This document shows, in pieces, positions 8,076 through 14,443 of a stretch of DNA of 39,585 bases (the first letter of the stretch is position 1; each line of letters begins with the position of its first letter). The notes beneath the pieces are model-generated. The model saw only the letters and a list, made by a program, of their open reading frames with translations. It had not been told where the DNA came from and ran no database searches. The position numbers and the translations under genes were made by a program. The stretch lies in assembly GCA_900546885.1 (NCBI GenBank), contig UREN01000014.1:1-39585 (forward strand), given 5' to 3'. The DNA is from an uncultured Oscillospiraceae bacterium (GTDB lineage: Bacteria > Bacillota > Clostridia > Oscillospirales > Ruminococcaceae).

Positions 8076-8292
8076 ACTGCACTTCCTCCCTTTGCAGGTT
8101 TTCTTCCAGGCAGCAAAGCTGTTCCACCGTCACCCCAAACACGCGCGCCATGCGGTAAGCCAGCATCAGCGAGGGGCTGTACTGCCCTTTTTCGATGGAG
8201 ATGATGGTGCGCGCCGAAACGTGCACGCGTTCTGCCAGCTGCTGCTGCGTCAGCCCAGCCGCCACCCGCAGCTGGCGCACTTTTGTTATCAT
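8062..8292 (-). CDS. XRE-family regulator heading a membrane-protein operon
   Basis: Encodes 76 aa. A classic helix-turn-helix (VRQLRVAAGLTQQQLAERVH, then VSARTIISIEKGQYSPSL) is followed by AYRMARVFGVTVEQLCCLEE and an acidic tail. This is the short type of regulator that represses its own operon with adjacent small membrane proteins. GGGGAGG precedes the ATG. Two overlapping 20-bp palindromes cover the promoter just upstream (8307-8342), which strongly suggests autoregulation. Confidence 0.9.
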   Translation of the reverse strand: MITKVRQLRVAAGLTQQQLAERVHVSARTIISIEKGQYSPSLMLAYRMARVFGVTVEQLCCLEENLQREEVQYEDL

Positions 8293-8306
8293 AGGCGGCC
8301 TCCCCT

Positions 8307-8348
8307 ATATGAAGTTCGCTTCATATGAAGTTAACTTCATATTATCAA
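8307..8348 (-). promoter_or_regulatory. Promoter with two fused palindromic operators
   Basis: Palindrome 1 (8307-8326) is ATATGAAG-TTCG-CTTCATAT and palindrome 2 (8323-8342) is ATATGAAGTTAACTTCATAT; they share four bases, with centres 16 bp apart. On the minus strand a -35 TTGATA (8348-8343), a 17-base spacer consisting largely of palindrome 2, and a -10 TATGAA (8325-8320) give a good promoter. A bound repressor would fully block RNA polymerase. Confidence 0.8.
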
Positions 8349-8424
8349 ATACCCCGCGGGCTGTCAAGCGTGTTTTTTCAAAAAGCCACCCGCGCTGGAA
8401 GCCGTTGCGCGCGAGCTGGAAAAG

Positions 8425-8752
8425 CTGAACGAGCAACTTGCCACCAGGCAGGCGCGGCGGCAGGCGTTTTTTTGCTGGTGTTGTTCCTGGCTGCTGTTTT
8501 TCCCCAATGGAACGTGCTGTTTTACAAGTTTGGGCAAAACCTGTATGAGTGGCTGCATTGAATTGCAGGCAAAAGGGCGCGTGCGGCCTTGAAAGGCTGC
8601 ACGCACCCTTGGTGTGTTTTTTGCCCTCTCCTGCCTTGGCTGCCGCCCGCCGGGCAGGCGGGCGGGGCGGCCCGGCGGTGGCGCATGAAATGCGCCGTTC
8701 ATCTTGCCCGTTGACTGGCCCGGCCGGCTTTGCTATCTCTTCAATAAACGTA
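8425..8752. repeat. Dispersed GC-rich repeat, copy 1, with two-way terminator hairpin
   Basis: This fills most of the gene-free stretch 8343-8755. It matches copies at about 11241-11545 and 12675-12881: a CCACC...GGCGCG block, a TGTTCC(T/C)GGC block, CAATGG, and GAATTGCAGGCA. A long hairpin follows (8575-8589 with 8594-8608), with T6 on the plus strand and a shorter T-run on the minus strand, and then GGCGCATGAAATGCGCC. With copy 2 it also shares the tail TGGCCCGGCCGGCTTTGCT and TTCAAYAAACG. It starts where the alpha/beta hydrolase gene ends. A frameshifted hydrophobic reading frame (VFLLVLFLAAVFPQWN) can be read in it, so it may derive from an old coding sequence. Confidence 0.7.
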
Positions 8753-8755
8753 AGG

Positions 8756-9502
8756 TTAATGCTGTTTAACAATGGCACATAATTCTTTTACATAGAGATC
8801 GGTGTGGTTCATGGAAAACTCTCCGTGGTACATAGTTGGGATGATATGTAAGTTGCTTTTTCTCAGCGTTTCATGTAGCTTTCTTGCAGAAAACAAGATA
8901 CGCTTATTTTCCCGTTCCCCGACAAACAAATGGATTTCTGCCACACACTCTCCAAGAGACTTCTTTATGAAATACATAGAACTTTCTTGTAAGAACGCAA
9001 TCATATTTTGCTTAGTAATACCGCAAGTATCTTGATAATAGTCATTGAACAATTCCGGCTTTATTCGGAGTGAACGAAATTGCAATTTAGAAAACCATTT
9101 TTGCCGAATCAATCCATAACAACCCCCAAACACTGGTTTAATCAACGAACAAGTTAGTTTGGATGGAATAACCGCTGCACTCTCGACCATTGCAAAACGA
9201 CAGATGCTTTTCCGCTGGGATAACATTTCAAGTAATATTTGACCGCCAAGAGATAACCCGCCAATTAGCAGTACCGAACCTCCAAAGTTCATATCAATAA
9301 AAGAAATGATTTCACCAGCATTGTCTTTGATTGTTGTGAAATTTTTATCGCTTCCTGCGTGACCATCCAATATCGGAATAATTATCTGAAAGTCATTTTG
9401 AAGTCGTTCAGATACTTCTCGGTAATTCCACCATGACAAGCCGCCGCCATGCAGAAGAATAATCACATCTCGATTTTGTTTTCCGTATATTTTATATTGC
9501 AA
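8756..9502 (-). CDS. Alpha/beta hydrolase of the accessory island
   Basis: Encodes 248 aa. The oxyanion-hole region is VIILLHGGGLSWWNY (about 13-27) and the nucleophile elbow is GGLSLGGQ (Ser near 88). A late His (MYHGEF) in the usual position completes the fold. The substrate is unknown. The start is a TTG with AGGTGAGG upstream, seven bases beyond the previous stop codon, so it is translated as the last gene of the 11171-8756 unit. Its AT-rich codon use differs sharply from the core genes, which suggests horizontal transfer. Repeat copy 1 begins right at its 3' end. Confidence 0.85.
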   Translation of the reverse strand: MQYKIYGKQNRDVIILLHGGGLSWWNYREVSERLQNDFQIIIPILDGHAGSDKNFTTIKDNAGEIISFIDMNFGGSVLLIGGLSLGGQILLEMLSQRKSICRFAMVESAAVIPSKLTCSLIKPVFGGCYGLIRQKWFSKLQFRSLRIKPELFNDYYQDTCGITKQNMIAFLQESSMYFIKKSLGECVAEIHLFVGERENKRILFSARKLHETLRKSNLHIIPTMYHGEFSMNHTDLYVKELCAIVKQH

Positions 9503-9508
9503 CTTGCC

Positions 9509-9766
9509 TCACCTCACTGCAAGTTTCCGATTTGTCGCTCTCTTGCTTTCTTCCCCGCTGCGTCTTTGGGCTTTCAATAAATCTGGCTTTTGTGCAATCT
9601 TTTTCAGCCACTTCTTTTCCCTGTCTGGCAGCTTCCCGCAGTTCAGCTTAAACCGCTTGCAGATAAACGCCACAGCCACCTGTTCCGGGCCGCTGCCCGG
9701 GCCGGTGGTTTCCTCTGTGGCCTGCAAGAAATCTTCCAGCGGGTTGCCCTCGAAAAATTCCCTCAT
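9509..9766 (-). CDS. Small basic protein of unknown family
   Basis: Encodes 85 aa with the start overlapping the previous stop as ATGA. It reads MREFFEGNPLEDFLQATEET, then a Cys-containing helix (VAVAFICKRFKLNCGKLP), and ends in a strongly basic tail (WLKKIAQKPDLLKAQRR...). No known domain is recognised. A diverged copy of the C-terminal third, LPGRKRLKRIAQKPDLPKTP, occurs at 12022-12135 beside another island gene, so this 3' segment has been duplicated. It may be a real small gene in the operon or itself a decayed fragment. Confidence 0.5.
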   Translation of the reverse strand: MREFFEGNPLEDFLQATEETTGPGSGPEQVAVAFICKRFKLNCGKLPDREKKWLKKIAQKPDLLKAQRRSGEESKRATNRKLAVR

Positions 9767-10683
9767 TCGTTCATTTTCATTTGGTCTGCACACCACCATT
9801 CGGGAGTTAAAGATTTCAGGCGCATCACCTTTTTCGTTTCATAGTCGCACAAAATTTCTATTTCGCCTGCTGTTTGATTCAACTGCATCATAAATTCCCG
9901 GCAAGCTCCGCACGGCATACCTGCTTTTCCATCCGGCATGACAGCGACTATTTTTATAATTTGGCTTTCCCCATTTGTTATCATATTTGCAATCGCATTT
10001 CTTTCCGCGCACATTCCCAATGAACAGGCCGTATCCAAGCAAACCCCGGTATAGATATTTCCTTTTGCCGAAAGAACTGCGGCAGAAACACGCCCCGCCT
10101 CAATCAGCGGCGAGAGTTTTCTCTCATACTGTACTTTCCGTGCGGCAATATACAATTTGTCCCATGCTCCATCGTATTGAGCAAGCGCACGCTCTTCCAT
10201 TTCACGAACAAAATGTTCTTTTCCATCACAATATCCATCTATATCGTAGGGAAACTTTTGCGCAAGGTCTTTTTTGATTTTTGCGTATTCGTTCCGCTCT
10301 TTTTCATGGGTACGCATATAGTCCCGGAATGCAAGGTGTCGCCCGATATTGTGCCAATCGTCTGCTTGAAAAATATGAATTTGATGGGTTCGCTCGTCAC
10401 CGCCTTTGCGAAGATAGCGTCTGCCCGTTATTCCAAATTCACCGAGATATTCATAACCCATGTCTGAAAACTTTTCCGCAACTGTATCTACTCTCTCAAG
10501 GCTTCTAACGGCTGCCATAATATCGATAATTGGCTTGGCGGCCAGCCCCGGAACGGATGTGCTTCCAATATGGTAGATAGAAATGCAGTTATCTTTCAGT
10601 ATTTCGGTAATACAGGCCCGCTCTTGTACATATTTTGACGGCCATTCGGGGTTATAATTTGCAACGGTTATATGCTGCGGCAT
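9763..10683 (-). CDS. GrpB (UPF0157)-cytidine deaminase fusion protein
   Basis: Encodes 306 aa. Residues 1 to about 170 are a GrpB-family nucleotidyltransferase-fold domain: VANYNPEWP, YHIGSTSVPGLAAKPIID, and HQIHIF with RDYMRTH. Residues about 172-306 are a zinc-dependent cytidine/blasticidin-S-type deaminase: GVCLDTACSLGMCAERNA with the CAE zinc and proton-transfer site, and MPCGACREFM with the other two zinc cysteines. AAGGAG lies nine bases before the ATG at 10683, which fixes the start although the frame is open upstream. Such fusions occur in Clostridia and may confer nucleoside-antibiotic resistance or salvage, which is inference. It ends with an ATGA overlap to the next gene. Confidence 0.88.
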   Translation of the reverse strand: MPQHITVANYNPEWPSKYVQERACITEILKDNCISIYHIGSTSVPGLAAKPIIDIMAAVRSLERVDTVAEKFSDMGYEYLGEFGITGRRYLRKGGDERTHQIHIFQADDWHNIGRHLAFRDYMRTHEKERNEYAKIKKDLAQKFPYDIDGYCDGKEHFVREMEERALAQYDGAWDKLYIAARKVQYERKLSPLIEAGRVSAAVLSAKGNIYTGVCLDTACSLGMCAERNAIANMITNGESQIIKIVAVMPDGKAGMPCGACREFMMQLNQTAGEIEILCDYETKKVMRLKSLTPEWWCADQMKMNE

Positions 10684-10902
10684 CACACATCGCTCCTTAT
10701 CCAGTTCTTGCAAGCTATTTTTTCCTGCCTGCACAATCACTTTCCTTATCAGCTGTTGAAACAAGCCCGCATTTTCTTCGGCCACCGGCGCGGGCTGTTT
10801 CAGCGTCAAGTCACGCTCTGCACGCAGGCCTTTTCGGCGTTCCTGTGCGGGCAGCCCCACACGCCCCTTCCGCGCCTGCCTCGCCAGGCGGAAATTCGTC
10901 AT
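10684..10902 (-). other. Open frame between the zinc-ribbon gene and grpB-cda, possible remnant
   Basis: This stretch is open in frame with the GrpB fusion and begins with an ATG (10902) that overlaps the previous stop as ATGA. The translated part is very basic at first (MTNFRLARQARKGRVGLPAQ) and then resembles a helical protein end (EENAGLFQQLIRKVIVQAG). The grpB Shine-Dalgarno is inside its last codons. It could be a small gene read through, a fused extension, or the decayed tail of an unrelated protein. Confidence 0.35.
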
Positions 10903-11171
10903 TTCCCCTTTCGGAAACTTCCGCTTCCGCGGTATGTAAGCGCAGTGCAAGCAAAGCACTGCCCGCAATTTTTACATTTAATTACGTGCCTGATCACATC
11001 ATTTGCCCAGCAGCCGTTTTCATCTTTTACTTTATCTGTGTCACAACTCTTAAATTCAAATTGAAAGCTTCCGCTATCCACCAAAAACTGTATGTATGCC
11101 AGGCAGTCAAGATATGCTTTCGGGGTAGGGAAAGCCTCCCTTAGCTTTACTTTTTCGCATCTTTCACACAT
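10899..11171 (-). CDS. Small Cys-rich zinc-ribbon protein, immunity-like
   Basis: Encodes 90 aa. One CxxC knuckle is at the start (MCERCEKVK) and another near the end (CKNCGQCFAC), followed by LTYRGSGSFRKGK. The middle contains a helix (AYLDCLAYIQFLVDSG) and an FEFKSCDTD strand. This architecture, with the ending TYRGSGSF-basic, is shared by small proteins often found singly beside toxin/immunity or mobile genes in Firmicutes; a definite function is not known. GAGGAA precedes the ATG by eight bases. It heads the unit leading to grpB-cda and the hydrolase. Confidence 0.7.
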   Translation of the reverse strand: MCERCEKVKLREAFPTPKAYLDCLAYIQFLVDSGSFQFEFKSCDTDKVKDENGCWANDVIRHVIKCKNCGQCFACTALTYRGSGSFRKGK

Positions 11172-11209
11172 CGGCGTTTCCTCATCCGTTTCTGATTGAC
11201 TCTTTTTTC

Positions 11210-11218
11210 ATTCTAGCA
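11210..11218 (-). promoter_or_regulatory. Extended -10 promoter of the zinc-ribbon gene unit
   Basis: The minus strand has TGcTAGAAT with the hexamer at 11215-11210, about 40 bases before the start codon. No clear -35 is present. It lies just outside repeat copy 2. Confidence 0.5.
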
Positions 11219-11240
11219 CAACTTTAAAAGCATGGGAACG

Positions 11241-11545
11241 GCATGTTTCCCCCTTTTCCGCCACCCGGCGCGTGCAGCCGCTTTTGGCCGGTGCTGTTCC
11301 CGGCCGCTGGTTTTGTCTCAATGGGCCATGCGGCTTTGCAGGCTTGGGAAAGCCCTGTGCAGGCGGCCGCGCGGAATTGCAGGCAGAAAAAGGGCGCGCG
11401 CGGCCTTTCCAGGCCGCACGCGCCCTTGGTGCGTTTTTTGCCTCCATCGCCCAGCCTTGGCTGCCGGCGGCGGCGCATGAAATGCGCCGTTCAGCTTAAC
11501 CGCTTGATTGGCCCGGCCGGCTTTGCTGTTTTTTCAACAAACGAG
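11241..11545. repeat. Dispersed GC-rich repeat, copy 2, with two-way terminator hairpin
   Basis: This fills the gene-free stretch between the zinc-ribbon gene and the gene at 11552. Hairpin arms 11392-11406 and 11411-11425 (loop TTCC) are followed by GTGCGTTTTTT on the plus strand and by CCCTTTTTC on the minus strand, so termination can work both ways. It shares its 5' half with copy 3 and its 3' tail with copy 1, including GGCGCATGAAATGCGCC. The tail stops a few bases from the stop codon of the 11552 gene, as copy 1 does beside the hydrolase. Confidence 0.72.
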
Positions 11546-11551
11546 AAGCTG

Positions 11552-12010
11552 TCATTCTCGCTTGATTTCCAGGCAATAGAATGACGGCCTGTTCGGATAC
11601 ATTTTGTCGGGAGTATTCCAAATTTCCGCATCATCAATTTCCTTGATGTGTTTTGTGGTAAGTTCATTTATGGAAACTGTTTGCCTATGAATTACAGGCC
11701 TGTCCTCAAATTCATAATAGTCTATGAACCACACATGCCAAAGTTCTATGGACGGCGTATTCTGCAGGGCATTTTTCATATATTCAATCACTTGTTTTGC
11801 TTTTTCCTCTGTATAGTGCCATTCCAGATAGACTCCATTTTTCTTTCCGGTATAGTTCTGAACATCCTGAAAGAAATGCAGAAAGCAGTTGCCGTCTGCG
11901 CCGCCGTCATACATGGCGCCATGAGCAAGGTTTCTTTCAAGTGGAGAAGCCCCAACGGGTAAAACTTCCGTCAGGGGAAAATCCGAAGCAATCAATGTAC
12001 ATGCGCTCAT
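11552..12010 (-). CDS. Hypothetical island protein, possible immunity protein
   Basis: Encodes 152 aa, beginning MSACTLIASDFPLTEVLP. Soluble, acidic, with no signal peptide and no catalytic motif. Conserved-looking blocks are FFQDVQNYTGKKNGVYLEWH, IELWHVWFIDYYEFEDRPV and FYCLEIKRE. I do not recognise a named domain. Composition, size and position next to a WapI-type protein suggest a polymorphic-toxin immunity or related accessory protein, which is inference. The ribosome site is weak (GAAG, about nine bases upstream). Base use is far more AT-rich than in the core genes. Confidence 0.7.
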   Translation of the reverse strand: MSACTLIASDFPLTEVLPVGASPLERNLAHGAMYDGGADGNCFLHFFQDVQNYTGKKNGVYLEWHYTEEKAKQVIEYMKNALQNTPSIELWHVWFIDYYEFEDRPVIHRQTVSINELTTKHIKEIDDAEIWNTPDKMYPNRPSFYCLEIKRE

Positions 12011-12021
12011 AGAATTTCTTC

Positions 12022-12135
12022 GCCAACTTTCAATTTGTCTTTTTCTTACGTTCTCTCACGCTGCGGCTTTGGGGTTTTCGGTAAATCCGGCTTTTGTGCA
12101 ATTCTTTTCAGCCGCTTTCTTCCGGGCAGCGCCCG
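12022..12135 (-). pseudogene. Truncated, diverged copy of the 3' end of the 9509-9766 gene
   Basis: The minus-strand translation LPGRKRLKRIAQKPDLPKTP then PQRERT-stop matches LPDREKKWLKKIAQKPDLLK in the gene at 9509. No start codon or upstream part is present. It sits between the WapI-like gene and the 11552 gene. Nucleotide matches continue past the stop codon (CAATTTGTC versus GATTTGTCG), so a DNA segment was duplicated and not only a protein motif. Confidence 0.6.
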
Positions 12136-12151
12136 AATTTGCATTGGCAAA

Positions 12152-12604
12152 TCACCCAACGCCCTGCATGCCGCCATAAGTGTCCTGTAACCTGTCTATT
12201 CCCTGAAAAACCGGCGGCAAGCACGTCTGGTCTGTTTCCATTTCAAACTCGAACACATTATTGACATCAGGGCGTTCCTGAAATTTGCCTTTCACAAGCG
12301 CATGCCCGTTTGACGTCATGGATACCGCAAAAGACAAATCATCTTCCAAACGCAGACGATACTCTGCGCTTCCGAAAAGGTTTGTATAGCATTCTTTCAA
12401 TTTTTCGGAAAAACGGTATAATGCGCCTGTTGCAGAAAAGTATCTATCACATTTTACACAATAACAGCCAATGTCAATTTGAAGCGTGCAAATGATATCA
12501 TAGCCTCCCTCATAACTGGTTCTGTTGGGAAAGTCTATCACTTCATTGAGCTCCAGCCGTATTTTTTCATTTTGGTCGATTCCACAAAGGCAAAAAATCT
12601 CCAT
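12152..12604 (-). CDS. WapI-type immunity-like protein
   Basis: Encodes 150 aa. The pattern YRFSEKLKECYTNLFGSAEY, then a run of strands with NGHALVKGKF, then FEFEMETDQT and a final amphipathic helix, is the layout of WapI/YxxG-family immunity proteins. These proteins neutralise the C-terminal toxins of contact-dependent WapA-type systems. No toxin or Rhs/YD-repeat gene is in this window, so it would be an orphan immunity gene. Two CxxC-like elements (FCLCG and CYCVKCDRYF) are unusual. The start ATG at 12604 follows GGGGGAAAG. Confidence 0.65.
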   Translation of the reverse strand: MEIFCLCGIDQNEKIRLELNEVIDFPNRTSYEGGYDIICTLQIDIGCYCVKCDRYFSATGALYRFSEKLKECYTNLFGSAEYRLRLEDDLSFAVSMTSNGHALVKGKFQERPDVNNVFEFEMETDQTCLPPVFQGIDRLQDTYGGMQGVG

Positions 12605-12635
12605 CTCTTTCCCCCGCTTGCGCCTGTTTTCTTTT

Positions 12636-12644
12636 ATTTTACCA
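12636..12644 (-). promoter_or_regulatory. Extended -10 promoter of the WapI-like gene
   Basis: The minus strand carries TGgTAAAAT, hexamer at 12641-12636, about 32 bases before the start codon. The -35 region is not recognisable. Confidence 0.5.
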
Positions 12645-12674
12645 CGATTCCGAGCGCATAGAAACAGCAAGCTT

Positions 12675-12881
12675 CCGGCCCTGTTTCCCGCATTTCGGCC
12701 ACCCGGCGCGTGCGGCATTTTTTGCCGGTTCTGTTCCCGGCCGCCGGTTTTTGCTCAATGGAACATGCGGCTTTGCAGGCTTTGGCAAAACCTGCCCGGG
12801 CGGCCGCGCGGAATTGCAGGCAGAAAAAGGGCGCGCGCGGCCTTCCCAGGCCGCACGCGCCCTTGGTGCGTTTTTTGCCTT
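12675..12881. repeat. Dispersed GC-rich repeat, copy 3, with two-way terminator hairpin
   Basis: Hairpin arms 12829-12843 and 12848-12862 are nearly identical to those of copy 2, followed by GTGCGTTTTTT on the plus strand and T5 on the minus strand. The 5' half (GTTTCCCGC...GGCCACCCGGCGCGTGC) aligns with copy 2. The copy ends two bases before the stop codon of the ECF S gene and lacks the GGCGCATGAAATGCGCC tail. It marks the right edge of the island. Confidence 0.72.
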
Positions 12882-12883
12882 TC

Positions 12884-13375
12884 TCACCCGGCCGCAAGCC
12901 GGGCAAACACGCGCTTCAGGGGGTGATACAGCGCCAGCACAATGACAAAATTGCCCGCGCAGTGCGCCACGCTGAACGGGATGCCCGAAACAAGGCGCGC
13001 CAGCGCGCCCAGCAGGCCAAACTCCACCAAATAAACCGGCAGGAACAGCGCCTCGAACAGAAGGCCGAAAAAGCCCGCCGCCACGGCCCATAAAAGCGCC
13101 GAATCGTTTTTGCGCAGGGCGTGCACGGCCAGTACCCACAGCGGCCATGCCCAGCAATAGGCCAGCCACCAATCGCCAAAGCCGTAAAACAGCCCCTCCA
13201 GCATCACATACACCGCCGTGGCCGCCAGCGCGCTGCGCGCGCCCAGGCACACGGTGTAAAGAAGCAAAAGCAGCGCCACGGGGTGGATGTTCGGCAGGCC
13301 GGAAAGCACCCATTTGCCCGCGAATATAAACGCCCCCAGCAGCGCCGAGCGCACAAGCTGTTTTGTGGTGGCCAA
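12884..13375 (-). CDS. ECF transporter S component (substrate-binding membrane subunit)
   Basis: Encodes 163 aa with about six hydrophobic segments. The start KQLVRSALLGAFIFAGKWV has the basic residues and AxxxA-like helix typical of S components that dock on the shared EcfT/EcfA module. The helices continue through LPVYLVEFGLLGALARLVSG to the FARLAAG end. No ATPase is nearby, as usual for group II ECF systems. It follows the DUF4430 gene downstream of a cobalamin riboswitch, so a cobalamin-related substrate is the best guess. The start is a TTG with AAGGGGGCAGGG upstream; the next Met is well inside. Confidence 0.8.
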   Translation of the reverse strand: MATTKQLVRSALLGAFIFAGKWVLSGLPNIHPVALLLLLYTVCLGARSALAATAVYVMLEGLFYGFGDWWLAYCWAWPLWVLAVHALRKNDSALLWAVAAGFFGLLFEALFLPVYLVEFGLLGALARLVSGIPFSVAHCAGNFVIVLALYHPLKRVFARLAAG

Positions 13376-13456
13376 AGCCCTGCCCCCTTTCCTTTTTTCG
13401 TGTTTCGCTGCGCGGCGCGGGCCTTATGCCGCGCCCGCACCGCGCCGCGCCATGGC

Positions 13457-13852
13457 TCAATAGCCCTGCGTCAGCGTAATTTCAAACGTGTCCCCGTCTG
13501 CAATGGGGGTAGAATCCACGCCTGTTTCCAGCGTTTCGCCGCCCTTGGTAAAGCACCACCACTCCTGGTTGGCGTCGTTGGCCGTCACGCCGTCCACCGT
13601 TTTCACAAACAGGCCGTATTCACCCTCTTCGCCCGCAATCAGCGCCGCCTGCTCCAGCGCGCCGCGCAGGTATTCCTCGCTGGTGGAAATGGTGTGGCTG
13701 TTCTGTGTGCCGTCGGCGAACACTACGTTCACGGTGATGGTTTTTTCGCCCTGCGCGGCCTGCGGCTTCAGGGCAACCCACAGCCCCAGCGCAATGGCCA
13801 CCACGGCCACCAGCGCCACCACGGCCAGCACAATTTTTTTGTTGTTTTTCAT
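13457..13852 (-). CDS. DUF4430 (transcobalamin-like) exported protein
   Basis: Encodes 131 aa. One N-terminal helix (about 6-29, IVLAVVALVAVVAIALGLWV) serves as signal or membrane anchor; there is no lipobox Cys. The rest is a DUF4430/TCB_C-like beta-grasp: ITVNVVFADGTQNSHTI, then a helix (SEEYLRGALEQAALI), YGLFVKTVDGV, and the characteristic EWWCFTKGGE...GVDSTPIADGDTFEITL. The fold is related to the C-terminal domain of intrinsic factor/transcobalamin. Together with the riboswitch upstream and the ECF S gene 81 bases downstream, this points to surface capture of a corrinoid; direct binding is inference. GAGGTAG precedes the ATG. Confidence 0.85.
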   Translation of the reverse strand: MKNNKKIVLAVVALVAVVAIALGLWVALKPQAAQGEKTITVNVVFADGTQNSHTISTSEEYLRGALEQAALIAGEEGEYGLFVKTVDGVTANDANQEWWCFTKGGETLETGVDSTPIADGDTFEITLTQGY

Positions 13853-14287
13853 GTTACGCTTCTACCTCTCTTTTTTGCAGCCCCGGCCAAAAGCATGTGC
13901 CGGGGCGTTTTTTGCAAAACAAAACACCCTTTTGCCAAAGCCGGGGCGGCGCAGAAAGCCCCCCAAGCAGGGGGCCCGCCCATGGGCCGCAGGCGCTTTT
14001 GAAAAGCGCCCCGCGAAAAAAGGCGGCCGCTGCGCACAAATTTCCTGTGCGGCACCGGGCGGCCCTGCCCCACTGGCGGCGCAGGGAACAAAAAAGCCCC
14101 CGTGGCAGGCCTGACGGCTGCCGTGGGGGGCTTGGTTTGCACGCTGCGAAATGGCGGGCAAATGTTTCCCTGCCGCCCCGGCTGAAAGCGAAAGGGCGGC
14201 ACAAAGCGGCGCCGCACGGCACGCGGCGGCGCGCGGTGCCATGCTGCACTTTTTTGTACGCAGCCCATTGCCCCGTGAGCATTGTAC
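13853..14287 (-). other. Long leader between the cobalamin aptamer and the DUF4430 gene
   Basis: I see no convincing gene in these 435 bases. It holds several hairpins: 13880-13906 (GCCCCGGC arms, T-run on the plus side), a GGGCCCCC...GGGGGGC stem near 13960-13980, the palindrome GGCGCTTTTgAAAAGCGCC at 13992-14010, and the minus-strand terminator at 14090-14132. Open frames here are by-products of GC-rich sequence. Confidence 0.6.
14090..14132 (-). terminator. Intrinsic terminator, candidate riboswitch expression platform
   Basis: On the minus strand AGCCCCCC...GGCAG pairs with CTGCC...GGGGGCT and is followed immediately by TTTTTTG. It lies about 155 bases after the aptamer and before the DUF4430 gene, the place for ligand-dependent termination. 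Confidence 0.65.
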
Positions 14288-14432
14288 GCAAGCTGGGCAC
14301 GGTAACCCGACTGGGCGCCCGGCGGCAAAACGGCGCAAAGGCCGCTTTGCCGGGCAGGCGCGTCACGGTGGCGGAACCGCGCGGGATTTGCACCCGCTTC
14401 CCCGTATCCGCCCAGCTGCACGAGAGTTTTGT
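14288..14432 (-). ncRNA. Cobalamin riboswitch (B12 element)
   Basis: The minus strand carries the B12-box order: GGGGAAGCGGGTGCAAATCC, then CGCGCGGTTCCGCCACCGTG, a GC-rich variable arm, and the closing AGTCGGGTTACCGTGCCC. These match the conserved aptamer blocks GGGAA-GGTG-AAATCC, CCGC-AC-GTGA and AGTC-GG-ACC-GCC. A promoter starts transcription about five bases upstream. The element controls a DUF4430 gene and an ECF S gene, which supports vitamin B12 or corrinoid uptake. Confidence 0.88.
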
Positions 14433-14443
14433 TTTCCGGCCAA

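Noticed and set aside
8305..8778. 157-codon minus-strand frame across repeat copy 1 and the XRE operator
   Set aside because: It reads through the hairpins and the operator; similar frames in the other copies are caused by the repeat.
8700..11545. Integron-like cassette array
   Set aside because: The same-strand small genes with 3' repeats recall an integron, and GTTAAGC (GTTRRRY-like) occurs in copy 2, but copy 1 lacks it, no attC-type folded site pair is present, and there is no integrase in the window.
14360..14420. tRNA-like GGTGCAAATCC sequence
   Set aside because: It resembles a T-loop, but no cloverleaf forms; it is the B12-box of the cobalamin riboswitch.
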